A stretch of DNA of 64,000 nt, taken from Klebsiella sp. BIGb0407 (GTDB lineage: Bacteria; Pseudomonadota; Gammaproteobacteria; Enterobacterales; Enterobacteriaceae). Shown here one piece after another: positions 29,100-39,002 of the stretch; the first letter of the stretch is position 1; every line of letters starts with the position of its first letter. A program made the position numbers and the translations under genes. The stretch covers positions 186,001 through 250,000 of the forward strand of contig NZ_JANUEQ010000008.1 in assembly GCF_024807845.1 (NCBI RefSeq), in the 5' to 3' direction. The notes beneath the pieces are model-generated. The model did no database searches. It saw only the letters and a program-made list of their open reading frames with translations, and was not told the origin of the DNA.

Positions 29100-29796
29100 T
29101 TCAATCCTGTTGCAGTGCGACAAGTTGTGCAAACGCTACCAGGAAGGCAGCGTGCAAACGGATGTGCTGCATGATGTCAGCTTTAGCATGAAACCGGGCG
29201 AGTTAATGGCGATTGTCGGTAGCTCCGGCTCCGGGAAAAGCACCTTGCTGCATTTACTCGGAGGGCTGGATACGCCTAGCTCTGGCGATGTGGTTTTTAA
29301 TGGCCAGGCGCTGAGTCAACTCTCTTCATCTGCCAAAGCGGAACTGCGTAATCGTGAGCTGGGCTTTATTTACCAGTTTCACCATTTATTGCCCGACTTT
29401 ACGGCGCTGGAAAATGTCGCTATGCCGCTGCTGATTGGTAAGAAAAAACCTGCCGAGGCACAGCAACGTGCAATGGAAATGCTGGCGGCTGTGGGACTGG
29501 AAAAACGCAGCCATCATCGCCCTTCGGAACTCTCGGGGGGGGAACGTCAGCGCGTGGCGATTGCCCGCTCGCTGGTCAATAATCCTCGCTTAGTACTGGC
29601 CGATGAGCCTACCGGTAACCTTGACGCCCGTAATGCCAACAGTATTTTTGAGCTACTGGGTGAGCTCAACGTTCGCCAGGGCACGGCTTTTCTGGTGGTG
29701 ACGCATGACTTACAGCTGGCCAGGCGCATGTCGCGTCAGCTGGAGATGCGTGATGGCCGGCTTACTCAGGACTTGACCTTAATGGGGGCCGAGTAA
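29092..29796 (+). CDS. lolD: Lipoprotein-releasing ABC transporter ATPase LolD
   Basis: LolD powers lipoprotein release by LolCE. Walker [11 protein letters not shown]-loop [10 protein letters not shown], signature L-S-G-G-E-R-Q-R-V, Walker [11 protein letters not shown] and the switch histidine in V-T-H-D are all intact. ATG 29092 overlaps the end of lolC (TATGAGTAA) and gives 234 residues. The LolD motif region [14 protein letters not shown] is characteristic and distinguishes it from other MacB-type ATPases. Confidence 0.97.
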   Translation: MSNSILLQCDKLCKRYQEGSVQTDVLHDVSFSMKPGELMAIVGSSGSGKSTLLHLLGGLDTPSSGDVVFNGQALSQLSSSAKAELRNRELGFIYQFHHLLPDFTALENVAMPLLIGKKKPAEAQQRAMEMLAAVGLEKRSHHRPSELSGGERQRVAIARSLVNNPRLVLADEPTGNLDARNANSIFELLGELNVRQGTAFLVVTHDLQLARRMSRQLEMRDGRLTQDLTLMGAE

Positions 29797-31040
29797 TGGC
29801 ATTGCCGTTATCGTTACAGATAGGCTTGCGTTTTAGCCGCGGGCGGCGACGCAGTGGCATGGTATCGCTTATCTCGATTATCTCAACCGTGGGTATTGCG
29901 CTGGGGGTGGCAGTATTAATTATTGGCCTCAGTGCCATGAATGGTTTTGAACGCGAGCTGAAAGACCGCATTCTGGCTGTTGTGCCACACGGGGAAATTT
30001 CAGCGGTTAATCAGCCTTTTGATGACTGGCAAAATAGCCTCAACCGGATTGAAAAAGTACCGGGTATTCTGGCTGCAGCGCCCTATATCAACTTTACCGG
30101 ACTAATTGAGAGCGCAAATAATCTGCGTGCGATCCAGATTAAGGGGGTTGAACCAGACCAGGAAGCCCGTATCAGTGCGTTACCGAATTTTGTACAGAAT
30201 CAGGCCTGGTCTCAGTTTAGTGCGGGCAAGCAGCAAATTATTCTGGGCAAAGGGGTAGCGGATGCGCTGAAAGTTAAGCAGGGCGACTGGGTTTCTTTAT
30301 CTATTCCGAATAATGATGAAGGCAATCGCCTGCTACAGCCAAAGCGGGTGCGTCTGCAGGTGGCCGGTATTCTGGCACTCAGCGGCCAGCTTGATCATAG
30401 CTTTGCCATGGTGCCGCTCAGTGATGCCAGCGAGTATCTGGATATGGGGCACAGTGTCACTGGGATTGCGATTAAAGTCGATGATGTCTTTAATGCCCAG
30501 CAGCGGGTGCGTGCAGCCGGTGAAGCCACTAACGCTTATGTCTTTATTAAAAGCTGGATAGGCACCTACGGCTATATGTACCGTGATATTCAGATGATCC
30601 GCGCCATTATGTATCTGGCGATGGTGCTGGTGATTGGCGTTGCCTGTTTTAATATTGTCTCGACCCTGATTATGGCGGTGAAAGATAAGAGTGGCGATAT
30701 TGCGGTCTTGCGTACCCTGGGTGCGAAAGACGGTTTAATTCGCGCTATTTTTATCTGGTATGGCTTACTGGCCGGTTTAGTGGGCAGCATCAGCGGTGTG
30801 ATTATTGGTGTGCTTGCCTCCTGGCAGCTGACGCCGATAATTAATGTCATTGAAAAGCTGATCGGGCATCAATTTTTATCCGGCGATATCTATTTTATTG
30901 ATTTTCTGCCATCAGAATTACACGGACAAGATGTATTCTATGTACTGATAACCGCGCTGGTATTAAGTTTACTGGCGAGCTGGTATCCGGCACGACGTGC
31001 GAGCAAAATAGATCCGGCCCGCGTATTAAGCGGTCAGTGA
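29796..31040 (+). CDS. lolE: Lipoprotein-releasing ABC transporter permease LolE
   Basis: LolE pairs with LolC and binds the incoming lipoprotein. The 414-residue protein has the same four-helix and periplasmic-domain layout as LolC and the shared [14 protein letters not shown] motif after helix 1. Its ATG overlaps the lolD stop by one base (TAATG). Length equals that of the family (414). Confidence 0.97.
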   Translation: MALPLSLQIGLRFSRGRRRSGMVSLISIISTVGIALGVAVLIIGLSAMNGFERELKDRILAVVPHGEISAVNQPFDDWQNSLNRIEKVPGILAAAPYINFTGLIESANNLRAIQIKGVEPDQEARISALPNFVQNQAWSQFSAGKQQIILGKGVADALKVKQGDWVSLSIPNNDEGNRLLQPKRVRLQVAGILALSGQLDHSFAMVPLSDASEYLDMGHSVTGIAIKVDDVFNAQQRVRAAGEATNAYVFIKSWIGTYGYMYRDIQMIRAIMYLAMVLVIGVACFNIVSTLIMAVKDKSGDIAVLRTLGAKDGLIRAIFIWYGLLAGLVGSISGVIIGVLASWQLTPIINVIEKLIGHQFLSGDIYFIDFLPSELHGQDVFYVLITALVLSLLASWYPARRASKIDPARVLSGQ

Positions 31041-31076
31041 ATATAATGACTGTAAACAGCAGAGGATAGCCTGGCC

Positions 31077-31988
31077 ATGTATTACGGTTTTGATATTGGC
31101 GGCACTAAGATGGCGCTCGGCGTCTATGATGCTGACAGAAAGCTGCAATGGGAAACGCGGGTCGCGACTCCGCACGGCCAGTATTCAGCGTTTTTGCAGG
31201 CGATTATCGACCTGGTCGCGCAGGCTGATGCGCGATTTGGCGGCTACGGGAGTGTCGGTATCGGCATTCCAGGGATGCCTGAAATCGATGAGGGCAAGCT
31301 GTATGCCACTAATCTTCCGGCTGCCAGTGGCCAGCCGCTGCGTGCAGACTTAAGCCGTCTGTTACAGCGTGACGTGCGTATCGATAACGATGCCAACTGT
31401 TTCACCTTATCTGAAGCCTGGGATGATGAGTTCCGTTCCTATCCGGTGGTGATGGGGCTGATTCTCGGCACCGGCGTCGGCGGCGGTATTATCGTTAATG
31501 GTCGTCCGGTGACGGGTCGAAATTTTATCACCGGTGAATTTGGCCATACCCGACTTCCGGTGGATGCGCTGGAGATCCTGGGTCGTGATTTACCGCTTAT
31601 CCCTTGTGGCTGCGGACAAAAAGGCTGTATTGAAAACTACCTTTCTGGCCGGGGTTTTGCCTGGTTATGGCAGCATTTCTACCAGAGCGAACTTGATGCC
31701 CGAGAAATTATTGCCCGCTATCGTGCTGGGGATAAACAGGCGCAAAGCCACGTAACGCGTTTTATCGAGCTGCTGGCAGCCTGTTTAGGCAACTTACTTA
31801 CCGCTATCGATCCTCACCTGGTGGTTATCGGTGGCGGATTATCTAATTTTAGTGAGATGTATGCGCTGGTAACGGCGCGTATATCGCAATATCTATTGCC
31901 ACTCGCACGCGTTCCCCGAATTGAACCCGCGCGTCATGGTGATGCGGGTGGAATGCGCGGTGCGGCATTTCTCCATCTGTCGGAGTAA
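31077..31988 (+). CDS. nagK: N-acetyl-D-glucosamine kinase
   Basis: NagK is a ROK-family kinase that phosphorylates GlcNAc released in peptidoglycan recycling to GlcNAc-6-phosphate. It has the N-terminal phosphate motif D-I-G-G-T-K, the G-T-G-V-G-G-G loop, H-x-x-x near residue 155 and the ROK zinc cluster C-G-C-G-Q-K-G-C. The 303 residues match E. coli. It is only 3 bp from cobB and 36 bp from lolE, so lolCDE-nagK-cobB may be co-transcribed. Confidence 0.96.
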   Translation: MYYGFDIGGTKMALGVYDADRKLQWETRVATPHGQYSAFLQAIIDLVAQADARFGGYGSVGIGIPGMPEIDEGKLYATNLPAASGQPLRADLSRLLQRDVRIDNDANCFTLSEAWDDEFRSYPVVMGLILGTGVGGGIIVNGRPVTGRNFITGEFGHTRLPVDALEILGRDLPLIPCGCGQKGCIENYLSGRGFAWLWQHFYQSELDAREIIARYRAGDKQAQSHVTRFIELLAACLGNLLTAIDPHLVVIGGGLSNFSEMYALVTARISQYLLPLARVPRIEPARHGDAGGMRGAAFLHLSE

Positions 31989-31991
31989 ATT

Positions 31992-32816
31992 ATGTTGTCT
32001 CGTCGTCAACAACGGCTTAGTCGCTTTAGGAAGAAAAAACGGTTGTTACGCCATCGACTGCGTCAAAGCAGTTACTTTGGAGAACAGATTATGCTGGAAC
32101 AGACAGAACAACCGAGAGTTGTCGTGTTAACGGGGGCGGGGATTTCTGCTGAATCCGGGATCCGAACGTTCAGGGCGGCGGACGGATTATGGGAAGAGTG
32201 CCGGGTTGAAGATGTCGCGACACCGGAAGGTTTTCAGCGTGACCCGCAGGCCGTACAGCAATTTTATAATGCCCGTCGTCGGCAACTTCAGCAGCCGGAT
32301 ATTCAGCCAAATGCTGCCCACCTGGCGCTGGCAAAACTGGAATCGGTATTAGGCGATAATTTTCTGCTGGTCACGCAAAATATTGATAATTTGCATGAGC
32401 GGGCAGGGAATAAACGCATCATTCATATGCATGGTGAACTGTTAAAAGTGCGCTGCGTAAGAAGTCGTCAGGTCGTGAGCTGGCAGGACGATATTACTCC
32501 AGCCGATCGCTGCCACTGTTGTCAGATTTCAGAGGTACTGCGGCCTCATATCGTGTGGTTTGGTGAGATGCCGCTGGGAATGGATGAGATTTATCATGCC
32601 ATCAGCGAGGCTGACTACTTTATTGCCATTGGCACTTCGGGACATGTCTATCCCGCGGCTGGTTTTGTCCACGAGGCCCGACTGCAAGGGGCGCATACCG
32701 TTGAGTTGAACCTTGAACCCAGCCTGGTAGAAAGTGAGTTTGAGGAAAAATACTACGGCCTTGCCAGCAAGGAAGTCCCCGCCTATATCGAAAAATTATT
32801 AAACGAAATCGGTTGA
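31992..32816 (+). CDS. cobB: NAD-dependent protein deacylase (sirtuin)
   Basis: CobB removes acetyl and succinyl groups from lysines, using NAD. The sirtuin motifs [21 protein letters not shown], catalytic H in I-H-M-H-G-E, the V-R-C ... C-H-C-C zinc cluster, and G-T-S-G are intact. ATG 31992 gives the basic N-terminal extension (M-L-S-R-R-x-x-R-L-S-R-F-R-K) seen in the long CobB form of E. coli; a shorter form from ATG 32091 is also possible. Length 274 residues. Confidence 0.95.
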   Translation: MLSRRQQRLSRFRKKKRLLRHRLRQSSYFGEQIMLEQTEQPRVVVLTGAGISAESGIRTFRAADGLWEECRVEDVATPEGFQRDPQAVQQFYNARRRQLQQPDIQPNAAHLALAKLESVLGDNFLLVTQNIDNLHERAGNKRIIHMHGELLKVRCVRSRQVVSWQDDITPADRCHCCQISEVLRPHIVWFGEMPLGMDEIYHAISEADYFIAIGTSGHVYPAAGFVHEARLQGAHTVELNLEPSLVESEFEEKYYGLASKEVPAYIEKLLNEIG

Positions 32817-32822
32817 TATATA

Positions 32823-32849
32823 CTCCCTTAACGTAAAGCGTTAAGGGAG
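32823..32849 (+). terminator. Terminator after cobB
   Basis: A perfect 11-bp stem CTCCCTTAACG / CGTTAAGGGAG with a TAAAG loop is followed by ATGTTTT. It ends the lolCDE-nagK-cobB unit. Confidence 0.8.
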
Positions 32850-33207
32850 ATGTTTTAGACTGTCTCCTGTCGGAACAAATAAAAATGACCATGCTAATTA
32901 AGGTGTGTAATTAACTGATAATATTTCTGCGTTTATATGGGAATATATTTCCAGTATTAATGGAACGTCTTATACGTAATGGTTACTGTTATTTTTTTTA
33001 AATAAAACCCTGTCTATTTTTGTTACACAATATCATTTCCACTATCCTGTCTGATATTTCTACACTCTGTCTGAGAGACTGAATTTTATCTTAATAATTA
33101 AAAAATATAATTCACCAAGAAATAAAATGAGGTTTTATTTAATAAAATTTTGAATCGTTATTGAGACGATTACAGGGAAATAAAAAAATCGACAAGGAGC
33201 GTTAACC
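32850..33207. other. AT-rich spacer ahead of the T6SS island
   Basis: This stretch holds no gene. It is very AT-rich, marks the left junction of the type VI island with the cobB-potD backbone, and must contain the vgrG promoter. A good ribosome-binding site, AAGGAG, lies at its end. No terminal repeat was recognised. Confidence 0.5.
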
Positions 33208-35715
33208 ATGAGCCTGAATCGCTATCGGCTTGATATTCCTTCCTGTTCATCACGGCTTGATGTGGAAGACTTCAGTGGCGCTGAAGGTATGAGCCAGATG
33301 TACCACTACGATATTCTGTTCACCAGTAATGACAAGGATATTGATGTCTCTGCGCTGTTAAGCAAACCCGCCACTTTGACGATGGGTACCGGGTTATTAG
33401 GGCAACTGACCGGGCAGAAAGTGGTGTCCGGTGTGATAACCGATTTTCGTCGCCTCTCAGGCAGTATTGATGAGGCTAAATACCTGATCACACTGAGGCC
33501 GTTTCTCGCTTTGCTGGATAATCAGTTTCGCAGTCACCGTTTTTTCGTGAATAAATCGGTGCCGGAGGTGGTGACTCAAGTACTTAACGACCACCGGCTC
33601 AGGGACTGGGAGTTTGAGTTTATTCTGAAACAGGCCTATCCAAAGCGGGAGCAGATAAACCAGTATCAGGAAAGTGACCTGGCGTTTATCGAGCGGCTGC
33701 TGGCTGAAGTGGGGATCTTTTACTTCTTCACTTTGCAACCCGATACCCGAACCGAGGTGATTCATTTTGCCGATAAACAGAGCGCCTGGCAGTTTGGTAA
33801 AACCCTGCCCCTGAGCAGCCCGTCAGGGATGAGTGATAGCGGCGCGGACTCGGTATGGGATATTCATGTGCGTCACAATGTGGTGGCAAGCAGCGTGACG
33901 GCCAGGGACTATAACCACCGTGAGGCACAGAAAATACTGACCTCCGCGCCCGCCGATATGACGCGCGGTGACGGTGAGGGTATGACCTTTGGGGAGGTCT
34001 ATCATTATCGTCCCCGGTATCAGGAATGTGGCGATAAGATTTACCCTACCGCAGAGACCGGCAACTTCTGGGCACGTCTCGAGCATGAACGCCTGCTTTC
34101 CACTCAGACGGTGGTCACGGGCAGCAGCAGTGATGCGCATATCAGCCCTGCACAGGTGCTGACGATTACGGAAAGCGCTATCCCACCAGCACTGCCTGCT
34201 GCCACTGAAAATGGCCTTATCATCATCAGCACGCGCTATACCGCCAGCCGTAAAAATGCCCTGCGTGTGGTATGGACCGCAATGCCCTACAGCGAAACCC
34301 GCTGCTGGCGCCCACCTGCGAAAAAACGCCCGGTTATCGGCGGTACCCTGACGGCCAGAATTACCAGCGCCAAAGCCCATGATACCTATGCCTGGCAGGA
34401 TGTCTCCGGTCTTTACCGGGTACAATTTGATGCCGACCGGGATGCAAAAAATCAGGGGCTGGAAAGCATGCCGGTGCGCCTGGCGAAACCCTATGGCGGG
34501 GATAAGTACGGCTTCCACTTTCCGCTTATTCAGGGCACCGAAGTGGCCATCGCCTTCCATGAAGGTGACCCGGACCGACCCTATATCGCCCATGTCCTGC
34601 ATGACTCCCGCCATGTCGACCACGTTACCGAAAAAAACAGCACCCGCAATGTGATACGCACCGCCGGATTAAACAAACTGCGGATGGAGGATAAACGCGG
34701 TGAAGAGCATATCAAACTCAGCACCGAATACGGCGGCAAGACCCAACTGAGCCTGGGGCACAATGTCGATGCCAGCCGGGCACTGCGTGGTAAAGGGGCG
34801 GAACTGCGCACCGATGACCGGGTGAGTATTCGAGGTGGGAAAGGGGTGTTTATCAGCGCAGACATCCAGCCGTTGGCACAGGGGCAGATGCTCGCGATGG
34901 ATGAAGCTATCCGGCAGTTAGAGCAGGCGTTAACCCTGGCACGCAGTATGGCAAAGGCTGCGGTCTCAGCAAAAGCAATCGACAGTGATATTTGCAGTCA
35001 GAAGCAATTGAATGTCGCCTTAAGTCATCTCGAAGAGCCTGGGATATTACTCCATGCTCCCGAGGGGATAGGCATGGTCAGTGCCGGGGCGATAGGCATT
35101 GCTTCAGGAAGTGAAAGCGTGAGTCTGGTCTCCGGGGCTAACACCGATATCAGCGCCGGTCAGGCGTTCACCGTCGCCGCGAGTGCGGCAGTCAGTCTGC
35201 TGGCGAATAGCCAGGGAATGAAACTCCTGGCGGCAAAGGGCAGGGTGAATATTCAGGCTCAGAGTGATGCTTTGGCGGTTAACGCGCAAAAAGACCTCGA
35301 TATACAGAGTACGGAAGGAAAGGTGACCGTCACGGCTCAGCAGGCATTGCTGCTTGCCTGCGGCGGAAGCTATATCAAACTGAGCGGTGGAAATATCGAG
35401 CTGGGCTGTCCGGGCAATATTCTGCTGAAATGTAACAATCTGCAAAAAATGGGTGCGGCCAGGATTGATATCGACCCGGTTGATATGCCGGTGGGGTTTG
35501 GTGGCGGCTTTATTTTTACCGACGACAGCGGCGTTCCACAGGCATCAATGCCGTATCAAATTACCACCAGAGAAGGCGAAATATTCCAGGGCGTCACCGA
35601 TAATCATGGCAAAACGGCCCCTGTTTATACCGATGCACCTGCATCGGTAAACGTTGAGTTTGGCGGCAGCAACCAGGACAGGACGGCGGAAACAGGGCAG
35701 GGAGCGCCAAAATGA
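33208..35715 (+). CDS. vgrG: Type VI secretion spike protein VgrG with transthyretin-like tail
   Basis: VgrG trimers form the tip of the T6SS needle. In the 835-residue protein the gp27-like part spans about residues 1-370. The gp5 OB-fold follows at about 375-470 (Y-R-V-Q-F-D-A-D-R-D and H-E-G-D-P-D-R-P-Y-I), then a DUF2345-type beta-prism at about 540-760 with A/S/G-rich repeats. A final domain of about 60 residues (Q-I-T-T-R-E-G-E-I-F-Q-G-V-T-D-N-H-G-K-T) resembles the transthyretin-like tail that carries Tle1 in enteroaggregative E. coli VgrG1. Its stop overlaps the effector gene by four bases. No tss core genes are in the window. Confidence 0.94.
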   Translation: MSLNRYRLDIPSCSSRLDVEDFSGAEGMSQMYHYDILFTSNDKDIDVSALLSKPATLTMGTGLLGQLTGQKVVSGVITDFRRLSGSIDEAKYLITLRPFLALLDNQFRSHRFFVNKSVPEVVTQVLNDHRLRDWEFEFILKQAYPKREQINQYQESDLAFIERLLAEVGIFYFFTLQPDTRTEVIHFADKQSAWQFGKTLPLSSPSGMSDSGADSVWDIHVRHNVVASSVTARDYNHREAQKILTSAPADMTRGDGEGMTFGEVYHYRPRYQECGDKIYPTAETGNFWARLEHERLLSTQTVVTGSSSDAHISPAQVLTITESAIPPALPAATENGLIIISTRYTASRKNALRVVWTAMPYSETRCWRPPAKKRPVIGGTLTARITSAKAHDTYAWQDVSGLYRVQFDADRDAKNQGLESMPVRLAKPYGGDKYGFHFPLIQGTEVAIAFHEGDPDRPYIAHVLHDSRHVDHVTEKNSTRNVIRTAGLNKLRMEDKRGEEHIKLSTEYGGKTQLSLGHNVDASRALRGKGAELRTDDRVSIRGGKGVFISADIQPLAQGQMLAMDEAIRQLEQALTLARSMAKAAVSAKAIDSDICSQKQLNVALSHLEEPGILLHAPEGIGMVSAGAIGIASGSESVSLVSGANTDISAGQAFTVAASAAVSLLANSQGMKLLAAKGRVNIQAQSDALAVNAQKDLDIQSTEGKVTVTAQQALLLACGGSYIKLSGGNIELGCPGNILLKCNNLQKMGAARIDIDPVDMPVGFGGGFIFTDDSGVPQASMPYQITTREGEIFQGVTDNHGKTAPVYTDAPASVNVEFGGSNQDRTAETGQGAPK

Positions 35716-37394
35716 CAAACTATTATGGCTATGACAAAACTGAGGGTACCCATAAAACCAGCATTCATAATAGCTGGAAAACGATAGTCGGAAAGAAAAA
35801 ACCGTTACGCGGGTTGACCCTGACCATCGGTCTTTTTTTTGATGGAACCGGCAATAATCGTGAAAATACCGCTTCACGGCTAATGAAATTTAATGAATGC
35901 AGTACTGCGCTACAGGGGCTCAGCCAGCAAGAGGCGAAAAACTGTGAAGACTTTATTGAAGCTATCAATAAAGATAATTTCTCAAATGGCAGCTATCGGG
36001 GGTATTTCACTAATATTCATTGGTTAAATACACTATATGTGGCTGATCAAACTTTGCTGGATGATCAGGTTCAGGCACAAATTCAGACCTACATCTCTGG
36101 GATTGGAACCGCGGCGGATAAATCAGATTCATCTATCGGAATGGGGTTAGGTACCAGTATTCTGGATACATTTGAAGGGGTAGTGACTAAGACGGATGAA
36201 GCAATGCAGGGTATTACCCGCGCAATATTGGAGTTTATGGCATTTAATATCAACCCCGACTTTTGTATTACCAAAATTCAGTTTGATATCTTTGGTTTTA
36301 GCCGTGGGGCTGCCGCCGCACGGCACTTTGCGAATAGGGTGATGCGGCAGGACCCGGTGATAGCAAAAGCGATTTCCGAGGGGCTACGGGGACATTTTTA
36401 TGATGGAAAACGCGCAGGCTCGGTCCGTTTTCTGGGTATTTTTGATACCGTAGCGGCGATCGGCGGGATTAAAAATTTCTTTAATATTAACGGCCGTAGT
36501 AGTCTTGACGTAATGTTGGAGTTACGCCCTTCGGTGGCGGAAAAAGTCTTTCAGATAACCGCTATTAATGAGTATCGCCATAACTTCAGCCTTAACAGTA
36601 TCAAAGGTATGTGGCCCGAACTGGCGTTACCCGGCTCACATTCCGATATCGGGGGCGGTTATAATCCCGTCGGTTCAGCGCTGGAGGAAAATGAACATCT
36701 TCCTCTTAGCCGCCCAAAATTTGAAATTGTCAGTGCCGATACCGGGGAAATGACTACCCGGGTATACCGAAATGCCGAAAAAGACAGAGAAAGGCTACAG
36801 TCTCTCCCTGCCTTAAAATATCTTTTAGCGCATGGGAAAATGACCACTAAAGTGCGTTCCGTGGGGGTCGCTAATCCTGATCGTCGCCTATCAGCCGGGA
36901 TTGAAAAACAGGTAGGCGCTGCTGTATTTTTGGAACGAAAGGCTATTCCGCATGACTGGGCCAAAGTGAGCCTGCGTGTAATGATGGATGCGGCTCAGGA
37001 GGCGGGAGCTTCTTTTATTCCGATTGATCCAGTGAATCCCGATACTAAACTTCCTCCTGAATTGCTCCTCCTTTCTGAGAAAGCCGTCATCCAAGGAAAA
37101 ACTGTGCGACAAGGACAACAACTTCAGCCCTTTACCGAGGAAGAATTATTCCTTATCGGAAAATATATTCACTGCTCCGCCAGGTGGAATATATCTTCCG
37201 ATCATAACTTATGGGTGGCTCCAAAAACGGGAGAGATATTTATTTATCGCTTTGGCCCGAAAGAAGATAAAGCCTTTGTTTTCCCTAATATGCCAGGTGA
37301 TCACTGGATACGTTCGGTATGGTATATGGACGATCAGCAGCGGATGAATGATCGGGCAATAAACAATGATGCCGTCATGGAACCTCATTATTAA
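35712..37394 (+). CDS. tle1: T6SS phospholipase effector, Tle1 type (DUF2235)
   Basis: This 560-residue antibacterial lipase effector would hydrolyse membrane phospholipids in the target periplasm. The nucleophile elbow is G-F-S197-R-G, D245 lies in G-I-F-D-T-V-A and H310 in P-G-S-H-S-D-I-G-G-G-Y, giving the catalytic triad expected of DUF2235 Tle1 enzymes; F-F-D-G-T-G-N-N near residue 45 is the family's N-terminal signature. It starts inside the vgrG stop (ATGA) and has no signal peptide, consistent with loading on the VgrG tail. Two immunity candidates follow. Confidence 0.9.
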   Translation: MTNYYGYDKTEGTHKTSIHNSWKTIVGKKKPLRGLTLTIGLFFDGTGNNRENTASRLMKFNECSTALQGLSQQEAKNCEDFIEAINKDNFSNGSYRGYFTNIHWLNTLYVADQTLLDDQVQAQIQTYISGIGTAADKSDSSIGMGLGTSILDTFEGVVTKTDEAMQGITRAILEFMAFNINPDFCITKIQFDIFGFSRGAAAARHFANRVMRQDPVIAKAISEGLRGHFYDGKRAGSVRFLGIFDTVAAIGGIKNFFNINGRSSLDVMLELRPSVAEKVFQITAINEYRHNFSLNSIKGMWPELALPGSHSDIGGGYNPVGSALEENEHLPLSRPKFEIVSADTGEMTTRVYRNAEKDRERLQSLPALKYLLAHGKMTTKVRSVGVANPDRRLSAGIEKQVGAAVFLERKAIPHDWAKVSLRVMMDAAQEAGASFIPIDPVNPDTKLPPELLLLSEKAVIQGKTVRQGQQLQPFTEEELFLIGKYIHCSARWNISSDHNLWVAPKTGEIFIYRFGPKEDKAFVFPNMPGDHWIRSVWYMDDQQRMNDRAINNDAVMEPHY

Positions 37395-37411
37395 CGTAAC
37401 AGGATAGAGAT

Positions 37412-38089
37412 ATGGCTATAAAAAAAGGACTTTTTATCGTAATTCTGTTGCTATCAGTGACAGGCTGTACAACAGGATATTCCTCGTCAGTAGCCTCAGA
37501 TAAAACAGAATGGGGCTATAAAAAACTTCCCTACAAGGAATGGAAGTTTTTATTTATTTATCCTTGGGCACTGCCTGCCTTGGCTACCCAGGCACTGATG
37601 ATTGATGGGGCAGGGTATAAAACTACGTTCCAGTATATTGATACCACAAGACCGAGCCGTGTTAGTGTTGGACACTGGAATAACCATTTAGGAAGCACAG
37701 AGGCTTATTATAACAAGGGAAAAGCACTCCCGCTGGCGCTACGTTTCTGCTGGGACTCGGTAATAGATAAAAAGAGTTATGAAACGCTGATTTTCTTTAA
37801 ACAAGGGACCTGGGATCAGATGACCATGCCTTATATTGATAAGCGCTGGGATGAAACCTATTACCGTTCAATCATGATAATTGGCCTGGCACCTGGCGGT
37901 AAAGTCAGCGTCTGGTTAGGCGATAGGGCTAATCCGGTCGTAGCCCAGACGGATGCCAAAATTACCACCGTGTCGGGTGAGGAGATGAAAATGTGCAAGG
38001 GTGTGACGAAACATCCTGATGGATATGTTTATTACGGAGATACGCCTGACTTTATCAAGGATAAAACGTATCCCTATGGCAACTGGTAA
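37412..38089 (+). CDS. tli1: Tle1 immunity lipoprotein, DUF2931-like (copy 1)
   Basis: The 225-residue lipoprotein has lipobox S-V-T-G-C with C19 and is expected to sit in the periplasm, where Tle1 acts. It follows the effector by 17 bp, the usual place of a T6SS immunity gene. The mature part (W-G-Y-K-K-L-P-Y-K-E-W-K-F-L-F and Y-N-K-G-K-A-L-P) fits the DUF2931 family of Tli1 proteins. The neighbouring copy is nearly identical in the second half. Confidence 0.85.
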   Translation: MAIKKGLFIVILLLSVTGCTTGYSSSVASDKTEWGYKKLPYKEWKFLFIYPWALPALATQALMIDGAGYKTTFQYIDTTRPSRVSVGHWNNHLGSTEAYYNKGKALPLALRFCWDSVIDKKSYETLIFFKQGTWDQMTMPYIDKRWDETYYRSIMIIGLAPGGKVSVWLGDRANPVVAQTDAKITTVSGEEMKMCKGVTKHPDGYVYYGDTPDFIKDKTYPYGNW

Positions 38090-38123
38090 TCATGACTCTG
38101 ACTGGAAGGTGAAAGATGAGCGC

Positions 38124-38807
38124 TTGAATAATAAGGTCATGGTGGTTTCTATAATGGTTACCCTGGTCGGGTGCTCTACGGATATAACATCCTCTGTAAC
38201 TAAGGGGGCAACGGCCACCCATACCGAATGGGGCTATAAAAAACTGCCCTATAAGGAGTGGAAGTTTCTCTTTATTTACCCTAAGGCGTTACCTGCCCTG
38301 GCTACCCAGTCGCTGATGGTGGATGGTGCGGGATATAAAACCACTTTTCAGTATGTTGATCATACTGAACCAAGTCAGGTTAGTGTAGGCCGCTGGAATG
38401 AACATCTGGGAGCAGTAGAGGCTTATTATAACAAGGGCAAAGCATTACCCCTGGCACTACGGTTCTGCTGGGACTCGGTCATAGATAAAAAGAGTTATGA
38501 AACGCTGATTTTCTTTAAACAAGGGACCTGGGAGCAGATGACCACGCCTTATCTTGATAAGCGCTGGGATGAAACCTATTACCGTTCAATCATGATAATT
38601 GGCCTGGCACCTGGCGGTAAAGTCAGCGTCTGGTTAGGCGATCGGGCTAATCCGGTCGTTGCCCAGACGGATGCCAAAATTACCACCGTATCGGGCGACA
38701 ATATGAAAATGTGCCGGGGGGTAACTGATTTTCCTGGGGGATTCGAATATAGCAAGAGAACAAAAGCCTTTATTGAAGGGAAAATATATCCCTATGGCAA
38801 CTGGTAA
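38124..38807 (+). CDS. tli1: Tle1 immunity lipoprotein, DUF2931-like (copy 2)
   Basis: The second tandem copy has lipobox T-L-V-G-C. TTG 38124 gives M-N-N-K-V-M-V-V-S-I-M-V-T-L-V-G-C and 227 residues, the best match to copy 1 in length and signal peptide. GTG 38109 and ATG 38139 are alternatives, and the frame stays open back to 38019 inside copy 1. It differs from copy 1 mainly before the signal, around residues 60-75 and at the end, so the two may bind different Tle1 variants. The role is inferred from position and family. Confidence 0.8.
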   Translation: MNNKVMVVSIMVTLVGCSTDITSSVTKGATATHTEWGYKKLPYKEWKFLFIYPKALPALATQSLMVDGAGYKTTFQYVDHTEPSQVSVGRWNEHLGAVEAYYNKGKALPLALRFCWDSVIDKKSYETLIFFKQGTWEQMTTPYLDKRWDETYYRSIMIIGLAPGGKVSVWLGDRANPVVAQTDAKITTVSGDNMKMCRGVTDFPGGFEYSKRTKAFIEGKIYPYGNW

Positions 38808-39002
38808 TAATTATGAGTATTTCTAAGTTGTAAATATAAGCGTTCATAGTTCAGTAATATGAGAGATAATTATCTCCAAATAATGCGGTTATTTTAGTTT
38901 TCAATGCATTAACTAATGCAAAGCCGTAGTGATAGATAGCAGTTGTAGTAAATATGGATATCAAAATATTACCAGCGCACAGGATGTGCAACAGGATAAA
39001 TT

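Noticed and set aside
33823-34623. A 266-codon minus-strand frame inside vgrG
   Set aside because: It is the complement of a GC-rich coding region and shows no coherent protein features.
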